This document shows positions 8,032 to 15,773 of a DNA stretch of 20,165 nucleotides, one piece after another; position 1 is the first letter of the stretch, and every line of letters starts with the position of its first letter. The notes below the pieces were generated by a model that was not told the DNA's origin, searched no databases, and worked only from the letters and a program-made list of their open reading frames with translations. The translations under genes were made by a program, and so were the position numbers. The DNA is from Alphaproteobacteria bacterium. GTDB lineage: Bacteria > Pseudomonadota > Alphaproteobacteria > Puniceispirillales > Puniceispirillaceae. The stretch lies in assembly GCA_011522945.1 (NCBI GenBank), contig WTHY01000202.1:1-20165 (forward strand), in the 5' to 3' direction.

Positions 8032-8068
8032 ATTGTCTGATTCTAACAAGATATAGATAGCAAGATAC

Positions 8069-8072
8069 GGAG
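8069..8072 (+). promoter_or_regulatory. ribosome binding site fixing the rimP start
   Basis: GGAG lies 8 bases before the ATG at 8081. A GTG at 8072 is in frame but overlaps this site and has no ribosome binding site of its own, so the ATG is preferred. Confidence 0.75.
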
Positions 8073-8080
8073 TGGTCTTT

Positions 8081-8596
8081 ATGTCTGCAAGCAGGCTCAC
8101 ACAAATTATCGAACCAGCATTAGGTGATCTGGGGTTCGAGCTTGTGCGCGTCAGCTTAACAGGTGGTAGTTCTCGCAATATTAAAAACAGCAAATCTGGT
8201 GGTGGTCGTCAAACCCTTCAGATCATGGCAGAGCCTATTGAACGTCGCGAGATGACGGTAGAAGATTGCGCGCAAATTAGTCGCCATTTGGCAGCGATTC
8301 TGGATGTAGAGGATCCGATTTCTGACGCGTATCAACTCGAGGTAAGCTCACCTGGCATAGACAGACCTTTAACAAGATTCAGTGATTTTGACCGGTTTGC
8401 CGGTGAGTTGGTGAAAATCAATCTGAAACGGATGATAGATGGACGTAAGCGATTTCGTGGCCGCTTGGCAGGCACTGAAGATACGCATATTCATCTTGAT
8501 ACAGGCTTTGGACGGGTTAGTTTTACACAGGCTGATATTGATACAGCCCGCATTGACCCAACTGAATATTTTTCAACCCCGAAACGAGAGTCATAA
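8081..8596 (+). CDS. rimP: ribosome maturation factor RimP
   Basis: RimP is a cytoplasmic factor needed for maturation of the 30S subunit. The 171-residue product starts MSASRLTQIIEPALGDLGFELVRV, the usual RimP N-terminus. The N-terminal domain includes EDCAQISRHLAAILD and the family signature YQLEVSSPGIDRPLTR (around residues 84-99). An SH3-like C-terminal domain ends FTQADIDTARIDPTEYF. A short Lys/Asn/Ser/Gly-rich loop, NIKNSKSGGGRQ, interrupts the first domain; it looks like an ordinary surface insertion. It is the first gene of the conserved rimP-nusA-ylxR-infB operon. The start is set by GGAG at 8069-8072. Confidence 0.95.
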   Translation: MSASRLTQIIEPALGDLGFELVRVSLTGGSSRNIKNSKSGGGRQTLQIMAEPIERREMTVEDCAQISRHLAAILDVEDPISDAYQLEVSSPGIDRPLTRFSDFDRFAGELVKINLKRMIDGRKRFRGRLAGTEDTHIHLDTGFGRVSFTQADIDTARIDPTEYFSTPKRES

Positions 8597-8657
8597 TCGT
8601 AGCTGACAGGCGTTACCGCTCTGATTTTCAGCTGAATATATTTATAAGAGGACTGAT

Positions 8658-10208
8658 ATGGATACATCATCAATTCCAGGCTTAGAGCTTATCCAAATTG
8701 CCGATGTCGTAGCCCGCGAAAAGTCAATTGATCGCGAAGAAGTTATCATGGCAATGGAAGAGGCCATCCAAAAGGCAGGACGGTCAAAATATGGCCATGA
8801 CCTCGATATCCGCGCCATGATTGACAGGAAATCAGGGTCTATTACCCTGGAGCGTTGGACTGAGGTGGTAGAAGAGGTCGAAGATGACCATATTCATATG
8901 ACAGTTGCAGAAGGCACAAAGCATAATCTTGCCCTTGGCGAATTTTTGCGTCAGCCCCTACCGCCTATTGAATTTGGCCGGATAGCAGCGCAAACAGCAA
9001 AGCAGGTTATTTCGCAAAAAGTGCGTGAAGCTGAGCGTGCACGCCAATATGAAGAATATAAAGATCGTGTTGGTGAAATTGTCGTTGGTACAATTAAGCG
9101 TGCAGAGAGCTATTCTATCACAGTTGATCTCGGCCGTGCTGAAGGTGTTATTCGCCGTGAAGAGATGATTCCGCGCGAAAATCTACGTCAGGGTGATCGC
9201 GTTCGTGCCTATATTGTTGACGTGCGTGAAGAGCAACGTGGTCCGCAAATCTTCTTATCACGTGCGGCAAATGATTTCATGGCGAAGCTGTTTACACAAG
9301 AAGTGCCAGAAATTTATGATGGTATTATTGAAATTAAGGCTGTTGCCCGTGAGCCTGGAAGCCGCGCAAAAATCTCAGTCCTATCTCGGGATGGTTCAAT
9401 TGATCCTGTCGGCGCATGTGTTGGCTTGCGAGGTAGTCGGGTTCAAGCTGTTGTAGGTGAATTACAAGGCGAGAAAATCGAAATCATTCCATTCTCAGAA
9501 GATCCAGTCGGGTTTGTTGTGAATGCCTTGGCACCGGCTGAAGTGGCAAAAGTCCTTATGGATGAAGTCTCTGGCCGTATGGAAGTGGTTGTGCCTGATG
9601 ATCAGTTGTCACTTGCTATTGGACGGCGTGGTCAGAATGTACGTCTCGCTTCGCAATTGACTGGCTGGTATATTGATATTCTGACTGAGGCTGAAGAATC
9701 AGAAAAGCGTCAGGAAGAAATCAAGCTACGCTCAACCCGCTTTATGGAAGCACTCAACATTGATGATGTGATTGCGCATCTTCTTGTGGCTGAGGGCTTT
9801 GTGATGGTTGAAGATATCGTTGCAACAGAATTGGAAGATCTTGCGTCTATTCAAGGTTTTGACACAGATATTGCGACTGAACTTTATAACCGTTCTGTTG
9901 ATTTTGTGACCCGTGAAAATGCCCGAATTGAGAGTGAGCTTGATGCTCTTAAAGTGGCAGATGATCTCCGCTCAGTTGAGTATCTCAGCATGGCTATGAT
10001 CCTCAAACTGGCAGAAAATCAAATCCTAACCCTAGATGATTTGGCTGAGCTGGATTCAGAGGAACTTGTTGGCTATCTGGGCGAGTTTGGGATTGAAGAT
10101 GAAGCGACAGCTGGCGATATCATCATGGCCGCCCGTGCCCATTGGTTTGCTGATGAGGATGACGCGGCTGAAGCGGAAACCGAGGATGCGGGAGCATCAG
10201 ACGCATAA
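8658..10208 (+). CDS. nusA: transcription termination/antitermination factor NusA
   Basis: NusA binds RNA polymerase and nascent RNA, modulating pausing, termination and rRNA antitermination. The 516-residue product has an N-terminal polymerase-binding domain (about 1-130) and an S1 domain (about 135-200, VGEIVVGTIKRAESYSITVDLG). KH1 follows (GLRGSRVQAV at 257-266), then KH2 (AIGRRGQNVRLASQLTGW at 320-337). Two C-terminal helix-hairpin acidic repeats lie at about 365-420 and 440-495. A short, very acidic tail (DEDDAAEAETED) ends the protein. Length and domain set match alphaproteobacterial NusA. AGAGGA at 8647-8652 lies 5 bases before the ATG. The 61-base gap after rimP shows no terminator. 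Confidence 0.97.
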   Translation: MDTSSIPGLELIQIADVVAREKSIDREEVIMAMEEAIQKAGRSKYGHDLDIRAMIDRKSGSITLERWTEVVEEVEDDHIHMTVAEGTKHNLALGEFLRQPLPPIEFGRIAAQTAKQVISQKVREAERARQYEEYKDRVGEIVVGTIKRAESYSITVDLGRAEGVIRREEMIPRENLRQGDRVRAYIVDVREEQRGPQIFLSRAANDFMAKLFTQEVPEIYDGIIEIKAVAREPGSRAKISVLSRDGSIDPVGACVGLRGSRVQAVVGELQGEKIEIIPFSEDPVGFVVNALAPAEVAKVLMDEVSGRMEVVVPDDQLSLAIGRRGQNVRLASQLTGWYIDILTEAEESEKRQEEIKLRSTRFMEALNIDDVIAHLLVAEGFVMVEDIVATELEDLASIQGFDTDIATELYNRSVDFVTRENARIESELDALKVADDLRSVEYLSMAMILKLAENQILTLDDLAELDSEELVGYLGEFGIEDEATAGDIIMAARAHWFADEDDAAEAETEDAGASDA

Positions 10209-10247
10209 TGCGTCTGATCTTTCCAGTATCAGGATGGCACCAGTATT

Positions 10248-10847
10248 ATGGCAGACCGGCAATGTATCACATCTCGCCAGAGCTTAGGGGAGGCTGACAG
10301 AATTCGTTTTGTCGCCGCACCTGATGGGAGTCTTGTGCCAGATTTAGCCGAAAAGTTGCCTGGGCGTGGTGCCTATGTAAGTGCTAATCCTGAATTTGTG
10401 GAGCAAGCTCTTAGTCGTGGCCATTTTCGGCGACATCTAGGTGATGCTTTGCAAAAACAATCAGACCCGACTGATATGATAGCGAATCTAGAAACGTTGC
10501 TGTCAAAACGGTTTATCCAGCAATTGGCTATGGCAAGACGTGCCAATCTTGCTGTGATAGGATCTGGTTCCATGCGAGATGAGCCCTGGATAGAGGGCTT
10601 ATTTGTTGCTGATGACGCTTCAAAGCGAGAAGCTAGCGCCTTACAAGGCTCACTTCAGCCTGATTGGGTTGAAGAGGGTCTACCAGCTGAGATATTAGGG
10701 GCTGCTTTTGGCAGAAGCTCTGTTGCCTATGTTGGCCTTCGTGGCAGTTCTTACGCCTCAGATGCAACATTACGGCAACAAATACTCATAACTTTACGCC
10801 GTTGGCGCCCCTTTTTGGCGGCTGCGGCTTGTCATACTATAGGCTAG
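10248..10847 (+). CDS. ylxR: YlxR (DUF448) RNA-binding protein with L7Ae-like C-terminal part
   Basis: This is a 199-residue two-part protein at the classic ylxR position between nusA and infB. The YlxR (DUF448) part, about residues 1-65, has DRQCITSRQ and RIRFVAAPDGSLVPDL followed by KLPGRGAYVS. The second part, about 80-199, resembles the L7Ae/YlxQ-like domain fused to YlxR in many Alphaproteobacteria (LAMARRANLAVIG, then LFVADDASKRE, then AEILGAAFGRSSVAYVGL). Both parts are associated with RNA binding; the exact role is unknown, although YlxR homologues have been implicated in RNase P and global expression effects. The ATG at 10248 is the only ATG in this frame upstream of the conserved core. 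Its nearest SD-like AGGA is 13 bases away, so initiation is probably weak or coupled. Confidence 0.85.
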   Translation: MADRQCITSRQSLGEADRIRFVAAPDGSLVPDLAEKLPGRGAYVSANPEFVEQALSRGHFRRHLGDALQKQSDPTDMIANLETLLSKRFIQQLAMARRANLAVIGSGSMRDEPWIEGLFVADDASKREASALQGSLQPDWVEEGLPAEILGAAFGRSSVAYVGLRGSSYASDATLRQQILITLRRWRPFLAAAACHTIG

Positions 10848-10921
10848 CAGTGTATCACCATGCCTATGAATAGAAAAAGCAGGGGCTGTTACAACAACAG
10901 TGATTTGCAAAAGGGTGCAAG

Positions 10922-13519
10922 ATGAGCGACGAAAATAACAAGCCAAAGACGCTAAGCCTATCTGGAAGCGGGAAGCTCTCCTTGGGTGGCACGCTAGACA
11001 GCTCTACCCTGCGGGGTGGTGATGCTGGGTCACGGCGTGGCAAAACAGTGCAGGTTGAAGTGCGCCGCAAGCGTGTGCCAGGTGTGGCAACACCGCGCCC
11101 AGCTGCGCCGCGCCCGACAGCGCCAGCCGCCAAAACTGCCCCTGAAGCGCCTGCCTCTGAAACTCAGCGCCAAGCTGCATCTGAAACAGATACATTGACA
11201 GCTGCGGAACGCGCGCGTCGTTTAGAGGTGTTGAAACAAGGACAATCGGCACCGACAGAAGATGATGTTGCCGTTGCTGCTCAAACAGATGAGGATACAG
11301 CTGCAGAGCCAGCAGAAGTTGCACCAGAAGCAACGCCAGAGCCAGCACCGCAGCTGACCGCAAGAGAGCGTCGCCGTCAGGCAGAATTGGCAGAGCTACA
11401 AGAAATTGAAAAGCTGGCTCAAGCGAAGAAAGAAGACGAGATGTCTCGCTTGGCTGCAGAAAATAAACGACGTCAGGCAGCAAGCGCCCCTGTGCAGCGC
11501 CAGCGTAATTTCGGTCCAGATGATGCTCCAACAGCTGGTGAAGCTGGCGCAGTTAACCGCCGTCGCAAGCCAGCTGAGGTGGAAGCCCCACGCCGTACGC
11601 CTGGGCGAGGCCGTGAAAATGACGGACGTCGTCAGGGCAAAATGACAATTTCACAGGCGCTGTCCGGCGGTGAAGGTGCGCGTCAGCGCTCTCTTGCATC
11701 TGTGCGTCGTCAGCGTGAAAAAGCCCGTATGCGTGAAGAGGCAGCACCAGCTGTCAAGCAGGTGCGTGACGTGGTGATCCCAGATACAATCGCGGTTGGT
11801 GAGTTGGCAAACCGGATGGCAGAACGCACAGCTGATGTTGTGAAGGAGCTTATGAAGCAGGGCATTATGGCTACCGCCACACAGACAATCGATGCTGAAA
11901 CAGCAGAGCTTGTTACGCTGGAATTTGGCCATAAGGTTCAACGTGTATCAGAGTCAGATATTGAAGACACACTTGATACAGCTGATGACAAGGATGAGGA
12001 TCTGAAGCCGCGTCCCCCTGTTGTGACAATCATGGGACATGTTGACCATGGTAAGACAAGCCTACTTGACGCGATCCGCAAGACAGATGTTGCGGCTGGC
12101 GAATCTGGAGGTATTACACAGCATATTGGTGCCTATCAGATTAAAACAGCGCAAAATAACACAATCACTTTCATTGATACACCAGGCCATGAGGCCTTTA
12201 CTGAAATGCGTCTTCGTGGAGCCAACACAACAGATATTGTGGTTTTGGTTGTTGCCGCTGATGATTCTGTTAAGGCACAAACGATAGAGGCGATTAATCA
12301 TGCCAAGGCGGCAGGCTGTCCAATTATCGTTGCTGTCAATAAATGTGATAAGCCAGCAGCTGATCCACAAAAGGTGCGGGCTGACCTTCTGCAACATGAG
12401 ATCATCACCGAAGATTTCGGTGGCGAGATTCAATGTGTCAACGTATCTGCCCATACAGGCGATGGTCTGAAAGAACTTGAAGAAGCTATGATGCTTCAGG
12501 CGGAATTGCTTGAGCTGAAAGCAAACCCTGACCGTGTGGCTGATGGTACAGTTGTTGAAGCCAAGGTTGAGCGTGGACGTGGTTCTGTTGCAACTGTTCT
12601 GGTGCAGCGTGGTACATTGAGCGTTGGTGACATTTTTGTTGTCGGCGCAGAATATGGCCGCGTGCGGGCTCTGTTGAATGATCGTGGGGACCGACTAAAG
12701 ACAGCTGGTCCGGGTCAGCCTGTTGAGGTGCTTGGTTTAAATGGCACACCTATGGCCGGGGACAGATTCAGCGTGGCTGAGAGCGAATCTCAGGCCCGTG
12801 AAGTCGCAGAATATCGTCGTCGTCAAATCCGAGACAAGGAAGCTGCTGTTGCAGCCCGTGGATCTGTGGAACAGATGTTGAGTGCTATTGCAGCAGGTGA
12901 AGCAGAAGAACTACCTGTTGTCATCAAGACAGATGTGCATGGGTCATTTGAAGCGATTAAAGTGGCGTTAGACAAGCTTGGTACAGACCAGGTTAAGGTA
13001 CGTATCCTGTCAGGCGGCGTAGGCGCTCTATCTGAATCAGATATCAGCCTTGCTGCAGCGTCTAATGCGATTGTGATTGGTTTCAACGTAAGAGCTATCC
13101 CGCAGGCGCGCGATTTGGCGAAACGTGATGGTGTAGAAATTCGATATCATTCAATCATTTATGAACTCATCGATGAAGTAAAAGCGGCTATGGGCGGGTT
13201 ACTCAGCCCAGATACGCAAGAAGATTTCATCGGTTATGCAGAGATACGTCAGGTCTTCTCAGTATCGAAACTGGGCAAGGTAGCTGGCTGTATGGTGACA
13301 GATGGTATCATCAAGCGTGGCTGTAAGGTCCGTCTACTTCGTGATAATGTTGTTATACATGAAGGGTCACTTAAGACACTCAAGCGCTTCAAAGACGAGG
13401 TTAAGGAAGTCAGAGAAAGCATGGAATGTGGTATGGCATTCGAGAATTACTCTGACATTCAAGAAGGTGATCAAATTGAGTGCTTCGAGGTGAAGGAAGT
13501 TGCCAGAACACTTGATTAA
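10922..13519 (+). CDS. infB: translation initiation factor IF-2
   Basis: IF-2 is the GTPase that brings initiator tRNA to the 30S subunit and promotes subunit joining. The 865-residue product starts with the alphaproteobacterial-type segment KTLSLSGSGKLSLGG and TVQVEVRRKR. A long low-complexity Ala/Pro/Glu/Arg-rich region follows (about 55-275), then an IF2_N-like segment (about 284-340). The GTPase domain has G1 GHVDHGKT at 372-379, the switch segment GGITQHIGAYQ, G3 DTPGHE at 419-424 and G4 NKCD at 473-476. The C-terminal domains bind fMet-tRNA and end in YSDIQEGDQIECFEVKEV. AAGGG at 10911-10915 precedes the ATG by 6 bases. The 74-base upstream gap holds only a small 5-base hairpin (10886-10900). 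An intrinsic terminator follows the gene. Confidence 0.98.
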   Translation: MSDENNKPKTLSLSGSGKLSLGGTLDSSTLRGGDAGSRRGKTVQVEVRRKRVPGVATPRPAAPRPTAPAAKTAPEAPASETQRQAASETDTLTAAERARRLEVLKQGQSAPTEDDVAVAAQTDEDTAAEPAEVAPEATPEPAPQLTARERRRQAELAELQEIEKLAQAKKEDEMSRLAAENKRRQAASAPVQRQRNFGPDDAPTAGEAGAVNRRRKPAEVEAPRRTPGRGRENDGRRQGKMTISQALSGGEGARQRSLASVRRQREKARMREEAAPAVKQVRDVVIPDTIAVGELANRMAERTADVVKELMKQGIMATATQTIDAETAELVTLEFGHKVQRVSESDIEDTLDTADDKDEDLKPRPPVVTIMGHVDHGKTSLLDAIRKTDVAAGESGGITQHIGAYQIKTAQNNTITFIDTPGHEAFTEMRLRGANTTDIVVLVVAADDSVKAQTIEAINHAKAAGCPIIVAVNKCDKPAADPQKVRADLLQHEIITEDFGGEIQCVNVSAHTGDGLKELEEAMMLQAELLELKANPDRVADGTVVEAKVERGRGSVATVLVQRGTLSVGDIFVVGAEYGRVRALLNDRGDRLKTAGPGQPVEVLGLNGTPMAGDRFSVAESESQAREVAEYRRRQIRDKEAAVAARGSVEQMLSAIAAGEAEELPVVIKTDVHGSFEAIKVALDKLGTDQVKVRILSGGVGALSESDISLAAASNAIVIGFNVRAIPQARDLAKRDGVEIRYHSIIYELIDEVKAAMGGLLSPDTQEDFIGYAEIRQVFSVSKLGKVAGCMVTDGIIKRGCKVRLLRDNVVIHEGSLKTLKRFKDEVKEVRESMECGMAFENYSDIQEGDQIECFEVKEVARTLD

Positions 13520-13569
13520 GCGCTAGGGGCAAACGCCGTCAGGCCTTATCTACCTTGAAAAGCCTAATC

Positions 13570-13597
13570 GGCAGTCTGACCAAAGGACTGCCTTTTT
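13570..13597 (+). terminator. intrinsic terminator after infB
   Basis: GGCAGTC (13570-13576) and GACTGCC (13586-13592) form a perfect 7-base-pair stem over a 9-base loop, followed at once by five T residues (13593-13597). It sits 50 bases after the infB stop and 49 bases before rbfA. The rimP-infB transcript should therefore end, at least partly, here. I found no convincing promoter for rbfA in the remaining bases. Confidence 0.85.
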
Positions 13598-13645
13598 GGT
13601 GCCTTCAATCTTATGTGGTGTGTGCCGTAATAATGGGAGCCGCAA

Positions 13646-14086
13646 ATGTCGCGGAAATCAAAAGCAGCTAGCCGAGGGCCCTCACAACGCCAATTGCGTG
13701 TTGGTGAAGAGATTCGTCATGTGCTTGCTGGTATTCTGCAGCGTCAGGATTACTATATTGAAGAGCTGGATGGTCTGTCTATCACAGTATCTGAGGTATC
13801 AGTGAGCCCAGATTTGGCAAATGCACGTGTTTATGTAATGCCGCTTGCAGGTCAAGATAGTGATATTGTGTTGCCTAAGCTTAATCAGCTCGCCCCTGTA
13901 ATTGGCCACCAGCTGGCCCAGAAAGTGCATTTGCGGCGGCTACCACGACTGAAATTTGTATTGGATCATAGTTTTGATACAGCCGATAGAATGGGCCGGT
14001 TATTCCTGTCCATAGAATCATCAGATGATGATTCTTCAGATCAGGGTAATGGTGAGCCAAATAACGCTTCGGATCAGGATGTATGA
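13646..14086 (+). CDS. rbfA: 30S ribosome-binding factor RbfA
   Basis: RbfA binds the immature 30S subunit near the 5' helix of 16S rRNA and is needed for late assembly and cold adaptation. The 146-residue product has a KH-like fold typical of the family: RQLRVGEEIRHVLAGIL near residues 13-29, ITVSEVSVSPDLANARVYVMPL in the middle and LRRLPRLKFVLDHSFDTADRM toward the end. A short Ser/Asp/Asn-rich tail follows (about the last 22 residues). GGGAG at 13635-13639 lies 6 bases before the ATG. The stop overlaps the truB start as ATGA, indicating translational coupling. Confidence 0.95.
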   Translation: MSRKSKAASRGPSQRQLRVGEEIRHVLAGILQRQDYYIEELDGLSITVSEVSVSPDLANARVYVMPLAGQDSDIVLPKLNQLAPVIGHQLAQKVHLRRLPRLKFVLDHSFDTADRMGRLFLSIESSDDDSSDQGNGEPNNASDQDV

Positions 14087-15072
14087 GCCAGAAACGCCGG
14101 GCTATGAAAGGCCAGCCGGTTCATGGTTGGGTTGTTCTAGATAAGCCAGCAGGGGTAAGTTCTGCAAAGGCTGTGGCGATTGTACGGCGCGTTTTGAATG
14201 CTGCAAAAGCTGGCCATGGCGGTACGCTAGATCCGCTTGCCAGCGGTATATTACCGATTGCCTTGGGAGAGGCTACGAAAACGGTCTCCTATGTCATGGC
14301 TTCGACTAAGGCCTATCGTTTTACGGTGCAATGGGGCGCTGAAACAACAACAGATGATAGGGAAGGTACGGTTAGCCGCACCTCTGATATACGCCCAGAT
14401 ACTGAGGCGATACAGGCGGTTATTCCACAATTTACAGGCCAGATTTTGCAAGTGCCACCTGCCTATTCAGCTGTGAAGGTTGGCGGCAAACGTGCCTATG
14501 CCCTTGCCCGGCAGGCTGATTCAGATGCAACTTCCGACACCCATAAGCCGGAATTAGCTGCCCGTCAGATTGATATTCATGCTCTGGAATTGCTTGAGGC
14601 ACGAACTGATTCGGCAGACTTCTATGTATCTACAGGCAAAGGCGCCTATATTCGCTCACTTGCCCGCGATATTGGGCGTGCTCTTGATAGTGCTGGGCAT
14701 GTAACAGCCTTAAGACGCACAGAAGTGGGAAAATTCGCCGAATCACAGGCGATTTCACTGGATTTTCTAGAGGAATTAGGTGATAGTGCCGCCGCATCGC
14801 AATATGTGATGCCGGTTTTGACCGCGCTGGACGACATCCCGGCGTTGGCCATTACCACCGAAGAGGCAGCTCGACTGCGTCACGGTCAAGCGATTACGGG
14901 TCAGTCTGCACCACGCAGATCTGAGCCAGATCAGACTGAGGCGAGCACGCAGACTGTGGGTGCATCTCTGAAGCATGATGAAACAGCCATTGCTGTGTTG
15001 GATAACCAGCCTGTTGCTTTCATCAGACAATCAGAGACAGGATGGGTGCCTATTCGGGTTTTAAATCTCTAA
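14083..15072 (+). CDS. truB: tRNA pseudouridine-55 synthase TruB
   Basis: TruB isomerises U55 of the T-loop of tRNAs to pseudouridine. The 329-residue product has the N-terminal GWVVLDKPAGVSSA motif (15-28). The catalytic motif HGGTLDPLASGILPIALGEATK carries the active-site aspartate D50. Further family segments are PPAYSAVKVGGKRAYALAR and GAYIRSLARDIG. The C-terminal region has a short Ser/Thr/Gln/Glu-rich stretch (roughly residues 280-300) before a final AIAVLDNQPVAFI strand. It starts at the ATG overlapping the rbfA stop. rpsO follows 27 bases later with its own excellent ribosome binding site. Confidence 0.96.
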   Translation: MSQKRRAMKGQPVHGWVVLDKPAGVSSAKAVAIVRRVLNAAKAGHGGTLDPLASGILPIALGEATKTVSYVMASTKAYRFTVQWGAETTTDDREGTVSRTSDIRPDTEAIQAVIPQFTGQILQVPPAYSAVKVGGKRAYALARQADSDATSDTHKPELAARQIDIHALELLEARTDSADFYVSTGKGAYIRSLARDIGRALDSAGHVTALRRTEVGKFAESQAISLDFLEELGDSAAASQYVMPVLTALDDIPALAITTEEAARLRHGQAITGQSAPRRSEPDQTEASTQTVGASLKHDETAIAVLDNQPVAFIRQSETGWVPIRVLNL

Positions 15073-15086
15073 CCCTGCCAATAGGC

Positions 15087-15094
15087 AAAGGAGG
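15087..15094 (+). promoter_or_regulatory. strong ribosome binding site of rpsO
   Basis: AAAGGAGG, one of the best anti-Shine-Dalgarno matches in the window, lies 5 bases before the ATG at 15100. It favours that ATG over the GTG at 15097. Confidence 0.85.
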
Positions 15095-15099
15095 ATGTG

Positions 15100-15369
15100 A
15101 TGTCGATTACGAAGGAAAAGACAGCTGAGCTTATTGCTGAGTTTGGTGCAAATGACAAAGATTCAGGGTCAGCGGCTGTACAGGTAGCGATTTTAACACA
15201 CCGCATTGTTAGCCTGACAGAGCATATGAAAATCCATAAAAAGGATTTTGCATCACGTCGCGGCTTGTTGACTATGGTTGGTCAGCGTCGCCATTTGCTT
15301 GATTATATCAAGCGTCGTGATGAAGATGCATATAAGGGTCTGATCGCTAAATTAGGTCTGCGCCGTTAA
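15100..15369 (+). CDS. rpsO: 30S ribosomal protein S15
   Basis: S15 is a primary 16S rRNA-binding protein of the 30S platform. The product is 89 residues, exactly the usual length. It has SITKEKTAELIAEFG at the start, the conserved GSAAVQVAILTHRI segment, then HKKDFASRRGLL and RRHLLDYIKRRD, ending LIAKLGLRR. The ATG at 15100 is chosen because it gives the canonical MSIT start and is spaced 5 bases from AAAGGAGG. A GTG at 15097 would add a single residue. In E. coli, S15 represses its own mRNA translation; no equivalent structure is evident in the 27 bases upstream here. Confidence 0.97.
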   Translation: MSITKEKTAELIAEFGANDKDSGSAAVQVAILTHRIVSLTEHMKIHKKDFASRRGLLTMVGQRRHLLDYIKRRDEDAYKGLIAKLGLRR

Positions 15370-15437
15370 TCGTAGGCTGTGTATTTTAGCTTTGAAGTAG
15401 GTTTTGCCTGCTCATAGCATCATGTAAAGTTATAATG

Positions 15438-15467
15438 AGCCGTCCAGACTTGGTTTGGGCGGCTTTT
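15438..15467 (+). terminator. terminator-like hairpin after rpsO
   Basis: A 9-base-pair stem (15438-15446 with 15456-15464, core GCCGTCC with GGGCGGC, one G-U) encloses a 9-base loop. Four T residues (15464-15467) overlap its 3' end. The T run is short, so termination may be partial, allowing readthrough into pnp as is known for rpsO-pnp in other bacteria. Confidence 0.65.
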
Positions 15468-15477
15468 ATCATTGCCT

Positions 15478-15516
15478 TTATGCGTTATGCATGTCATATC
15501 TTCGCCAGACGCATAA
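15478..15516 (+). repeat. inverted repeat in the pnp leader (first)
   Basis: TTATGCGT (15478-15485) and ACGCATAA (15509-15516) are perfect 8-base complements around a 23-base loop that itself holds short self-complementary bits. It lies in the non-coding interval between rpsO and pnp. A role as an RNA processing site or an operator is possible, but only the symmetry is observed. Confidence 0.5.
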
Positions 15517-15566
15517 GAAGGATATGAATAGAAAAAAGATAGCCGCAGGATTTTGATGACGCGGAA

Positions 15567-15600
15567 TGCCAGCATGTTTAGCTATTGCTGGCAGAGCAAT
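15567..15600 (+). repeat. overlapping, mutually exclusive hairpins in the pnp leader
   Basis: TGCCAGCA (15567-15574) pairs perfectly with TGCTGGCA (15586-15593) across 11 bases. A second perfect inverted repeat, ATTGCT (15584-15589) with AGCAAT (15595-15600), uses part of the same 3' arm, so the two hairpins cannot form together. Such alternatives can serve as an RNA switch or as an RNase III target. In E. coli, pnp is autoregulated through an RNase III-cleaved leader stem. The function here is inferred, not shown. Confidence 0.5.
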
Positions 15601-15767
15601 GACCAGACAGAGTGTCATACCTTACAGATGCATGTGCGATAATTACACAGCATCTGAATATTAAGACCTCACAAAACAACCGCTGGTCGACCTTTTTAAA
15701 AAGGGTCTGGCTTTACCATATTTCGCACACATCATCGTTGGTCATGCGTCGATGGCTATCTGATTGT

Positions 15768-15773
15768 AAGGAG
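15768..15773 (+). promoter_or_regulatory. ribosome binding site fixing the pnp start
   Basis: AAGGAG lies 6 bases before the GTG at 15780. The next residues, FQIYRKEIEWGGKTLTLETG, are the normal PNPase N-terminus, so this site decides the start. Confidence 0.85.

Noticed and set aside
11004..11531. 175-codon open frame on the - strand inside infB
   Set aside because: It is opposite the low-complexity Ala/Pro/Glu-rich N-terminal region of IF-2, where biased codon use suppresses stops on the other strand. The Leu/Gln/His-rich translation looks like a compositional shadow.
12062..12454. 130-codon open frame on the - strand inside the IF-2 GTPase domain
   Set aside because: It overlaps the most conserved part of infB, and the translation has no recognisable domain or start signals.
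15431..15436. Perfect TATAAT between rpsO and pnp as a pnp promoter
   Set aside because: The nearest -35-like element (TTGCCT, 15404-15409) is 21 bases away, and transcription would begin within the terminator-like hairpin at 15438-15464. The perfect -10 is noted but not called.
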